Below, piece by piece: positions 46,249 through 53,687 of a stretch of DNA of 64,000 bases. The notes under the pieces are model-generated. The model saw only the letters and a list, made by a program, of their open reading frames with translations, made no database searches and was not told the DNA's origin. Source of the DNA: Bacteroidota bacterium (GTDB taxonomy: Bacteria > Bacteroidota > Bacteroidia > Chitinophagales > Chitinophagaceae); contig JAFDXF010000093.1 in the NCBI GenBank assembly GCA_018268055.1, forward strand, positions 1-64,000, written 5' to 3'. Position 1 is the stretch's first letter; each line of letters opens with the position of its first letter. The translations under genes and the position numbers were made by a program.

Positions 46249-47061
46249 ATGTGGAAGCGCAAAGCAATTAAATGGCTAAAAATAATTTTTATAATATATG
46301 TTGCAGGCGGCATTGCATTGTATTTTTTGCAAGATGCCATTTTGTTTCACCCCGTTACATTAAAAAATAATCATCGTTACAATTTTCCGGAGCCACATAA
46401 AGAACTACGAATGGCTGTATACGAAAAAGACACTATAAGCCTGATCAATTTTTTAAGTACTGATACTATCACAAAAGGAGTTGTTCTATATTTTCATGGC
46501 AACAAAAGAAATATTTCTTGGTACAATCGTTTTATGCCGTACTTCACAAGGCATGGATATGAAGTATTGATGATTGACTATCCCGGATATGGAAAAAGCA
46601 CCGGCAAACTGACTGAAGAAAAACTATATGACTGGGCGCACAGGGTTTATCAAATGGCATTACAGCGTTTTAAACCGGAAAGCATCATCATCTTTGGCAA
46701 AAGTATGGGTACGGGCATTGCAGCTCAGTTGGCATCTATCAATCAGTGTAAGCAACTAATTTTAGAAACTCCTTACTATGATTTTCCTTCTGTCATCAGT
46801 CATTATTTACCTATCTATCCTATACGCTGGATGTTGCATTACGAATTGCCCACTTACCGTTATTTACCAAAAGTAAAAGCGCCTATTACCATTTTTCAAG
46901 GCACTGATGATCGGCTGGTAACTTACAGCAATGCGATTAGACTTAAACCATTACTGAAACAAGGCGATGAATTTATTACCATTGAAGGCGGAAGCCATAA
47001 TGATCTTTTTCAATTCAAAGAATTGACCGATAAGTTAGACTCTATTTTAAGGCTACAATAA
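46249..47061 (+). CDS. Membrane-anchored alpha/beta hydrolase, paralogue 2
   Basis: The protein has 270 residues from ATG 46249 (the upstream TTG at 46240 adds three residues). Layout and motifs match paralogue 1: N-terminal transmembrane segment, YFHGNKRN, nucleophile elbow IFGKSMGTGIA near residue 146, IFQGTDDRLV and GGSHNDLFQF near the end. Its stop overlaps the stop of the convergent LD-carboxypeptidase by 9 bp. The substrates are probably lipid or peptidoglycan-related esters, but this is not shown. Confidence 0.86.
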   Translation: MWKRKAIKWLKIIFIIYVAGGIALYFLQDAILFHPVTLKNNHRYNFPEPHKELRMAVYEKDTISLINFLSTDTITKGVVLYFHGNKRNISWYNRFMPYFTRHGYEVLMIDYPGYGKSTGKLTEEKLYDWAHRVYQMALQRFKPESIIIFGKSMGTGIAAQLASINQCKQLILETPYYDFPSVISHYLPIYPIRWMLHYELPTYRYLPKVKAPITIFQGTDDRLVTYSNAIRLKPLLKQGDEFITIEGGSHNDLFQFKELTDKLDSILRLQ

Positions 47062-47967
47062 TTCTTTCAATTGAACTTTCGTTTTACCCACTTTCAATTG
47101 ATGGCGCACGCCAATTTTTATTGCATAATTTTTATCGGTGTGGCTCACCGGAAATTCAAAACAAACAGGATATTTATATTCACTTACAATATCAAAAAGC
47201 ATTTGATGAAACTCAGAACCAAAAGGCCTCTCTGTATCTTTTGTATCAGAGAAAATTCCAAACACAAGTCCATTCAGATCTTTTAGTTTTCCTGCTCTTT
47301 TTAATTGGTGCATCATACGGTCAATATTGTATTGATACTCGCCTACATCTTCAATAAAAAGAATTTTTCCTTTTGTATTTATATCCGAACGAGAACCAAT
47401 CAAATGTGCCAACATTGCAAGATTCCCTCCTATTAATTCACCCATACCTTCGCCTTTGCGATTCAAAAAATGACCATCACAGTGATAAGTTGTTTTTTTC
47501 CCTTTCAATACATCACGAAGCGAAAGCACATATTCATTTGTATTGCCCCCATCATTGAAGGCAGCAGCCATTGGTGAATGAATCGTTGAAATTCCAAAAT
47601 TGGAATAGATATGTGCATGTAAAACAGTAATGTCGCTATAGCCGATAATCCACTTAGGTGATTTTTTAAACTTTTTAAAATCAATAGAATCAATAATCCT
47701 TCCCGTTCCATATCCGCCTCGCCCACATAGAATAGCTTTCACATCAACGTCATCCAACATATTTTGAAAATCAATCAGCCTTTCTTCATCAGTACCGGAA
47801 AAATAAGTTTCGGAATGACCGCCAACAGTTTTACCCACTTTTACATTATAGCCCCACTCTTTTAATGTTGCAATACAAGTGGTTACTTTTTCTGCAGCCA
47901 TGAAACCGGCGGGGCATACCATTCCTATTGTATCGCCTTTCTTTAAAAACGGAGGTAGTTTTATCAT
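47053..47967 (-). CDS. LD-carboxypeptidase (peptidase S66)
   Basis: S66 peptidases cut the L-Lys(meso-DAP)-D-Ala bond of murein tetrapeptides during peptidoglycan recycling. The 304-residue protein has GDTIGMVCPAG near the N-terminus, the catalytic Ser in IIGYSDITVLHAHI near residue 113, Glu in FIEDVGEYQYNIDRM near 204, and His in FPVSHTDKNYAIKIG near the end. No signal peptide is seen, consistent with a cytosolic recycling enzyme such as LdcA. Confidence 0.92.
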   Translation of the reverse strand: MIKLPPFLKKGDTIGMVCPAGFMAAEKVTTCIATLKEWGYNVKVGKTVGGHSETYFSGTDEERLIDFQNMLDDVDVKAILCGRGGYGTGRIIDSIDFKKFKKSPKWIIGYSDITVLHAHIYSNFGISTIHSPMAAAFNDGGNTNEYVLSLRDVLKGKKTTYHCDGHFLNRKGEGMGELIGGNLAMLAHLIGSRSDINTKGKILFIEDVGEYQYNIDRMMHQLKRAGKLKDLNGLVFGIFSDTKDTERPFGSEFHQMLFDIVSEYKYPVCFEFPVSHTDKNYAIKIGVRHQLKVGKTKVQLKELL

Positions 47968-48036
47968 TTTGCTAAAATACTTTAAAAAAATTTAAGAAAG
48001 AAGTGAACGAAAAGATTAAAAAGTTGCACTTGTTAG

Positions 48037-48067
48037 TTGAATCTGCCTACGAAAATTATTATCTTTA
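48037..48067 (+). promoter_or_regulatory. Putative promoter of the DUF1016_N-repeat gene
   Basis: TTG (48037-48039) is 20 bp upstream of TATCTTTA (48060-48067), a near match to -33/-7 Bacteroidota elements. The ATG at 48076 follows after 8 nt, implying a very short leader. Confidence 0.45.
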
Positions 48068-48075
48068 ATACTATT

Positions 48076-49320
48076 ATGGATAATGAAAATAAACTAACAT
48101 CCGAAATCTCAAAAATTCTTGCACGAAGAAGGGATATTATCAAACAATCCATCAACAGTAAAACTTTATTACTATTTTGGAATATAGGAAAGTATTTTCA
48201 TGATTTACAGAATGACCAACGACAGTCAAAAACCAAAAAAGAAAATATTCACTTTGTTTCAGAATGGTTAGCTCTACACTACGGACAAATTTTTGACGAG
48301 AAAGGGTTATCTCAAATGCTGCAATTTTATAAATCCTTTCCTCAACTTACTAAAGATAATTATGAATTATATCTTGTTGATTGGGATGATATATTAGAAC
48401 TATTAAAAGTATCTAATTCAAATAAGCAACAATTTTATTTTAATCTAAAAATAAAACAAGGGTTAAGTACTCAGGAATTAAAACAAGCTATCCGGTTAAA
48501 TAAATATACCGCAACCAATAAAGAAACAACTGCTGATTTGCATCAATTGTTGAGCAGTAAGAAAAACAAAAAAGATGCGGAAACACTCAAGCACATAATT
48601 GAAATAAACGACAAGAGCATAACCTCTTTTTTCATTAACACATTTACGAATAAAATATTTCCCCATCTAATATCAACAAAACAAATTCAAAAAATCCCAA
48701 AGCATTTAATACATTATGAATCACTCATCAATTTAATAAACGATTATAAAAATCAGGTAAAGGAAGGATTAGTCGAGCATTTCAGCTATTTGTATTGGGA
48801 AATAGGAGCTACTTTAAATCAAAAAAATCAAGCTATTAAAAAAACAAGAGTACAATCAGTCGACAATAAATATTTAAAGAAAATATCACAACCGGATGAA
48901 AACCTATTCAGTCTTAAAGAGTTGAAAAAAATGCAGCAGTTCGCACTGTATTTTCCTGATGCACCCGATGCTGTTCAGGTTTTAAAATCACTCAGCATGA
49001 ATCAATTGAATATTTTGCTGCAACTACATAATCATAATGAATTTAACTTCTACTTTGATCTATTATTCATACAGAATCTCCATCTCAAAGATTTAAAGCA
49101 AAAAATAAATTTAAAAAAGAATAAGTCGATCCCCACAAAATATCAATCAGCTATATTAGCAACGTTCAGACAAAATCTGCTCAAAGAGGTACAAATAACA
49201 AAAGCAGGTAACTCTATAGTTCAAACTACTTCCTTAATAATCAAATCTAATGTAGAGATAAAAACAAATTACAATATTCTTAAAAATAAACTTTTCCTTG
49301 ATTTGCTCATGAGGGCTTAA
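48076..49320 (+). CDS. Protein with two DUF1016_N-like repeats and no nuclease domain
   Basis: The 414-residue, Lys/Asn/Gln-rich protein resembles the winged-helix N-terminal domain (DUF1016_N) of YhcG-family PD-(D/E)XK nucleases. I see it twice. Repeat 1 spans about residues 8-140 (LARRRDIIKQSINSK, LLFWNIGKYFHDLQ, GLSQMLQFYKSFPQL) and repeat 2 about 215-345 (YLYWEIGATLNQK, LKKMQQFALYFPDAP, then FNFYFDLLFIQNLHLKDLKQ). The usual C-terminal PD-(D/E)XK domain is absent; only about 70 residues follow repeat 2. The start is ATG 48076, not the upstream TTG at 48037. Its stronger A/T bias suggests recent acquisition. Function may be a protein- or nucleic-acid-binding adaptor. Confidence 0.7.
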   Translation: MDNENKLTSEISKILARRRDIIKQSINSKTLLLFWNIGKYFHDLQNDQRQSKTKKENIHFVSEWLALHYGQIFDEKGLSQMLQFYKSFPQLTKDNYELYLVDWDDILELLKVSNSNKQQFYFNLKIKQGLSTQELKQAIRLNKYTATNKETTADLHQLLSSKKNKKDAETLKHIIEINDKSITSFFINTFTNKIFPHLISTKQIQKIPKHLIHYESLINLINDYKNQVKEGLVEHFSYLYWEIGATLNQKNQAIKKTRVQSVDNKYLKKISQPDENLFSLKELKKMQQFALYFPDAPDAVQVLKSLSMNQLNILLQLHNHNEFNFYFDLLFIQNLHLKDLKQKINLKKNKSIPTKYQSAILATFRQNLLKEVQITKAGNSIVQTTSLIIKSNVEIKTNYNILKNKLFLDLLMRA

Positions 49321-49381
49321 CGAAGAATATGCAACAAACGTAAACTTTCTAAATTATCAAAATCGGTTGCATTTGTTTAAC

Positions 49382-49389
49382 TATTTTTG
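49382..49389 (+). promoter_or_regulatory. Putative -7 promoter box of metG
   Basis: TATTTTTG is an exact consensus match 24 bp before the metG ATG at 49414. The only upstream TTG (49367-49369) is 12 bp away, shorter than the usual spacing. Confidence 0.35.
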
Positions 49390-49413
49390 CGGATTATTTA
49401 CGACAATTCAATT

Positions 49414-51519
49414 ATGGATAATCCAAAAAGATATTTAATTACTTCTGCCCTACCCTACGCCAATGGTTTAAAACACATCGGGCACTTAGCAGGTGCATAT
49501 ATTCCTGCAGATATATATGTGCGCTACTTACGGGCACAAAAGCGAGATGTCGTATTCGTTTGCGGCAGCGATGAGCATGGTACTGCAATTCCCATTCAGG
49601 CCGCAAAAGAAGGGACTACTCCACAAGCTATTATTGATAAATATCATGAAGCAATGAAACAGGACTTTGCAGACCTGAGTATCAGTTTTGATATTTATCA
49701 CAGAACATCTTCGCCACTTCATCATGAAACAGCACAAGCCTTTTTTACAAAGCTGAATGATGCAGGTGAATTAGAACTAAAAGAAACCGAGCAATATTTT
49801 GACGAAGCAGCAAAAACATTTCTTGCAGACCGATACATAAAAGGCACTTGTCCCAACTGTGGAAGCGATAGAGCTTATGGCGATCAATGCGAAAATTGTG
49901 GCAAAGCATTAAGCCCCGAAGAATTAATCAATCCAATTAGTACATTAAGCGGTTCAAAACCCATTAAGAAAAAAACAACACACTGGTATCTTCCATTAGG
50001 CAAGCACGAAGAATTTTTAAAGAAATGGATTTTGGAAGAACACAAGAATGACTGGCGTGCAAATGTAGTGGGACAATGCAAAGGATGGATTGAAGGCGGA
50101 TTACAATCAAGAGCCGTAACGAGAGATTTGGACTGGGGAATCAAAGTGCCGGTGCAAGGTGCAGATGGTAAAGTATTATATGTATGGTTTGATGCACCAA
50201 TTGGTTATATCAGCGCTACAAAACAATGGGCAATTGATAATGACAAAGACTGGCGCCCTTATTGGGAAGATAAAGAAACAAAATTGGTTCATTTTATTGG
50301 AAAAGACAATATCGTTTTTCATTGTATTATATTTCCAATCATGCTCAAATTGCATGGCAATATTTTGCCCGACAATGTGCCTGCCAATGAATTTTTAAAT
50401 CTCGAGGGAGATAAAATGAGTACCAGCCGCAACTGGAAACTTGAAATGCGTGACTACATTAATGACTTTGTAAAAAAAGATAATGGCGGCGGCCAGATGG
50501 TGGATGCATTACGTTATTACCTCACAAGCATAGCTCCAGAAACAAAGGATAGTGAATTTACATGGAAAGGTTTTCAAACCGCTTACCGAAGCGAGCTCAG
50601 CGATGTGTTTGGGAATTTTGTCAATAGAACTTTTGTATTGATGCACAAACTCTGTGGCGGCAAAGTCCCAGTTTTTCATCAAGACATTTTAGATGAAAAT
50701 GATAAAACAATTATAGCAGAGTTCGAAAATACAAAAGGTTCTGTTCAATCAGCCTTAGAGTATTATCATTTCAGAGATGGACTTTTTCAAGTGATTGAAT
50801 TAGCCAGAAAAGGCAATCAATACATGCAGAAAAAAGAGCCATGGATTGTGGCAAAACAATTAACCGAAAATCCAGATGCGCAAAAGCAAATAGATAATTG
50901 CATTTATATCTGTTTACAATTGTGTGCCAACCTATCTATACTCATTAATCCATTCTTGCCGAATACGGCAAAAAAAATGTTGTACATGATGAAAGTAGTG
51001 GACAAAATGCTGGAATGGGAAAATGCAGGCAAATTGAATTTACTCAAAACAGGCTATTCGCTTCGCTCACCGGAAATTTTATTTAGAAAAATGGAGGATA
51101 GCGAAATAGATGCTCAAATAGAAAAATTAAAATCCGGTTTAACAAAAGAAACAAATAAAAAAGTGGAAGAAATAAAAAACACAACTGCGAAGTCTGAAAT
51201 CGTCTATGATGATTTTGCAAAATTGGAATTAAAAGCAGGAACTGTTACTGCTTGCGAGAAAGTAGAGAAAGCAGATAAACTTCTAAAATTAGAAGTTGAT
51301 TTAGGAGCAGAAAAAAGAACCATCGTTTCCGGTATTGCATTACGATACAAACCAGAAGAAATGGTGGGAAAACAGGTTGTAGTTGTAACGAATCTTGCAC
51401 CAAGAAAAATGAAAGGAATAGAAAGTCAAGGAATGATATTGACTGCAGAAGATAAAGACGGAACGCTACAATTACTCAAACCTGAAAACTTAGTTGCACC
51501 CGGCTCTAATGTCAGCTAA
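49414..51519 (+). CDS. metG: Methionyl-tRNA synthetase
   Basis: MetG charges tRNA-Met. The 701-residue protein starts at ATG 49414 (MDNPKRYLITSALPYANG), and an upstream in-frame TTG at 49387 is not needed. HIGH lies at residues 21-24, the zinc-binding CPNCG/CENCG pair near 149-165, and the KMSKS motif appears as KMSTS near 335. The C-terminal 110 residues form a tRNA-binding OB-fold (Arc1p/EMAP-II-like) with FAKLELKAGTVTACEKVE. A -7-like box TATTTTTG lies at 49382-49389. Confidence 0.97.
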   Translation: MDNPKRYLITSALPYANGLKHIGHLAGAYIPADIYVRYLRAQKRDVVFVCGSDEHGTAIPIQAAKEGTTPQAIIDKYHEAMKQDFADLSISFDIYHRTSSPLHHETAQAFFTKLNDAGELELKETEQYFDEAAKTFLADRYIKGTCPNCGSDRAYGDQCENCGKALSPEELINPISTLSGSKPIKKKTTHWYLPLGKHEEFLKKWILEEHKNDWRANVVGQCKGWIEGGLQSRAVTRDLDWGIKVPVQGADGKVLYVWFDAPIGYISATKQWAIDNDKDWRPYWEDKETKLVHFIGKDNIVFHCIIFPIMLKLHGNILPDNVPANEFLNLEGDKMSTSRNWKLEMRDYINDFVKKDNGGGQMVDALRYYLTSIAPETKDSEFTWKGFQTAYRSELSDVFGNFVNRTFVLMHKLCGGKVPVFHQDILDENDKTIIAEFENTKGSVQSALEYYHFRDGLFQVIELARKGNQYMQKKEPWIVAKQLTENPDAQKQIDNCIYICLQLCANLSILINPFLPNTAKKMLYMMKVVDKMLEWENAGKLNLLKTGYSLRSPEILFRKMEDSEIDAQIEKLKSGLTKETNKKVEEIKNTTAKSEIVYDDFAKLELKAGTVTACEKVEKADKLLKLEVDLGAEKRTIVSGIALRYKPEEMVGKQVVVVTNLAPRKMKGIESQGMILTAEDKDGTLQLLKPENLVAPGSNVS

Positions 51520-51554
51520 TGGATACAATAATTTTTTACAAAAAGGTCAGATCA

Positions 51555-51571
51555 AAAAAGTCAGACTTTTT
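51555..51571 (+). terminator. Weak terminator after metG
   Basis: A short A/T-rich stem AAAAAGT / ACTTTTT with loop CAG is followed by further T residues. It is probably weak, but the gap to the convergent kinase gene has no better candidate. Confidence 0.4.
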
Positions 51572-51598
51572 TTATACGTTTTCTCGAGAAATAATTGA

Positions 51599-53464
51599 CT
51601 AAGGAAACTCCACTTTAAGAACGCATCCTTCACTGGGAGCAGATTGAATAATAATTTTGCCACCTATTGCAATTGCCCGATTATTCATATTGATTAAACC
51701 GATGCCTACATTGTCTTGTTTTGCAGTATCAAATCCTTTTCCATTATCAGAAACGATTAACACATTCATATTTCCATTTCTTTCCAATAGAATACTCACT
51801 AAAGAAGCATCGGCATATTTGATTATATTATTAGACTGCTCTTGAATAATTCTGTAAAGATGTAATTTAACAGTTTCCGTTAATTGTTTTTCTATTTCCG
51901 AATCAATGCCCACATTCACTTTGATATTTTTGAAAGCTTCCAAGTTGTGTACAACATTTACAATATTTTCATGCAAAGAAGATGATCTTACAGACAAGGT
52001 ATTTAATGAATGAGAAAGTTTTCTAATCTCGTGCATCGCCAACATTTGATATTCAATAGCCTTCTCCAAAAGTTTGTCTGCATTCTCCGGCGTTTGCTTT
52101 GCAGTCTCCATATAGAGTTTGGCGCTTAAGATTATTTGGTTCACATTATCGTGCAGTTCGCTGCTGATATTTAGCTTTTCTCTTTCTTGCGCTTGAAGTA
52201 CTGCCAATGCAATATTTTTTTGAGCTTTTGCTTGTTCATCTATCAACTGTTGTTTCATACGTCTAGCTTCAGTAATGTCTTTTATTGCTCCTATCATACG
52301 CACCGGTTGATCTTGCTCATAGAGAATTATAGCTGAGTCTTTAATTATTTTGTAAGTACCGTCAGCATAAATAAATCTGTATTCATCTTGCCAGCGTTCA
52401 TTTTTTGCTAACAATGCCTTATCTAAACTATCTTTTACACGTTCTACATCCTCCGGATGAATTTTACTCATTGACCAATCAAGACTTTTCCCAATATGTT
52501 CAGATGCATATCCCGAAAGTTTTACAAATGTTTCACTTCTATAAATTTCATTTTTTTTCAAATCAAAATCCCATATAGCATCAGAAGTGACTTTTGCCGC
52601 ATAATCAAATCGTTCATTGCTAATTGTCAGCTCATGCTCTGCTAAAACAAATTGAGTAATATCTGTCATAGAAACGACCACTGCATAAGGGCTAAACTCC
52701 CCGAGATGAATCAATGCCTCAGTGTTAATAGATACCCAATTCATTTGCCCGTCTTCTTTTTCAAAACCCATCACTACATTTCTTTGCGGAAAACCTGTTT
52801 GCAAACTCACTAATGCAGGATATTGTTCGATTGGGAAAGGGGTGCCATCCGGTTTTATTCCTTTCCATGTTTTGCTATTTAAACTACCTTCTACTAACAA
52901 ATATTCTTCCGTAATTCCAAGAATCTCCGTTGCGTTTTTATTGCATAATAATATTTTCCCTTTTGTATCCATGAGCATAACACCGCTCGAAAGTGCATTG
53001 AGCAGCCCATTAAACTTTTTATCAGCAGCGGCTAGCTCTAACTCTTTCCGGGCAAATGCTTCCAGATTATTACAAACTATTACAAAGTAGAGTGGCTTAT
53101 TTGAAGAATCAGATACAAGCGTAATCGTTACCTTATATTCCAATGTTTTTCCTACATAATGCTGGTATGTAGCATGCCCTTCCCAAAAACCTGTTTTAAA
53201 AAGATCCGCTTTCACATCTTCTACACTCCATCCTACAATTTTAATATCATCAATATCTAATAAATTAATACTGGGAATCTCTTCATCGGTACAATTAAAA
53301 ACAATTTTAGCACTTTCATTAAAATAGGTAGCTTGGAAGTCTATGCTTGTGTGGATGATTAAATCAGCTGATAAATTCAAATTTAAATTAATGTCAGCCA
53401 AATTATTTTTTACTACAGAAAAATAATCGGGAATTCTTTTACCGAATGAAGATAATAGATTCAT
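51599..53464 (-). CDS. PAS-domain sensor histidine kinase (HisKA_3/NarL-type)
   Basis: The 621-residue protein has about three PAS domains (around residues 25-140, 150-270 and 280-400, the last with DEYRFIYADGTYKIIKDS) followed by a HisKA_3 phosphoacceptor (SSELHDNVNQIILSAKLYME, trimmed here to ELHDNVNQIILSAK, His near 433) and an HATPase domain (VSDNGKGFD). No transmembrane segment is seen, so it should be a cytosolic sensor of redox, light or small ligands. No response regulator gene is adjacent, so it is an orphan kinase. Confidence 0.9.
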   Translation of the reverse strand: MNLLSSFGKRIPDYFSVVKNNLADINLNLNLSADLIIHTSIDFQATYFNESAKIVFNCTDEEIPSINLLDIDDIKIVGWSVEDVKADLFKTGFWEGHATYQHYVGKTLEYKVTITLVSDSSNKPLYFVIVCNNLEAFARKELELAAADKKFNGLLNALSSGVMLMDTKGKILLCNKNATEILGITEEYLLVEGSLNSKTWKGIKPDGTPFPIEQYPALVSLQTGFPQRNVVMGFEKEDGQMNWVSINTEALIHLGEFSPYAVVVSMTDITQFVLAEHELTISNERFDYAAKVTSDAIWDFDLKKNEIYRSETFVKLSGYASEHIGKSLDWSMSKIHPEDVERVKDSLDKALLAKNERWQDEYRFIYADGTYKIIKDSAIILYEQDQPVRMIGAIKDITEARRMKQQLIDEQAKAQKNIALAVLQAQEREKLNISSELHDNVNQIILSAKLYMETAKQTPENADKLLEKAIEYQMLAMHEIRKLSHSLNTLSVRSSSLHENIVNVVHNLEAFKNIKVNVGIDSEIEKQLTETVKLHLYRIIQEQSNNIIKYADASLVSILLERNGNMNVLIVSDNGKGFDTAKQDNVGIGLINMNNRAIAIGGKIIIQSAPSEGCVLKVEFP

Positions 53465-53621
53465 TGAGCAGGTATTTTCAATTTTTGGATATTAAGACAA
53501 TTCTCACACTAAGTTCGGAAATAAAATTTCAAATCCTTCTATTTTACCATTTTCTCTTTTCTATATTTTTAGATACAGTAAAATCCCTTTATCTGGCTAA
53601 GAAAAATTACGATACGTTTAT

Positions 53622-53650
53622 TTTGTAAAAACTAAAATAACTTATCTTCG
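53622..53650 (+). promoter_or_regulatory. Putative promoter of the FadN-like gene
   Basis: TTTG (53622-53625), a 17-bp spacer and TATCTTCG (53643-53650) fit the Bacteroidota -33/-7 pair well. The predicted leader is about 32 nt to the ATG at 53688. This is the best two-part promoter in the window. Confidence 0.6.
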
Positions 53651-53687
53651 TTCAATAAATGGTTGCATAACTAACTAATTTTATTTT

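Noticed and set aside
48076-49320. Intact YhcG nuclease
   Set aside because: No PD-(D/E)XK core is visible after the second repeat; the protein ends within about 70 residues.
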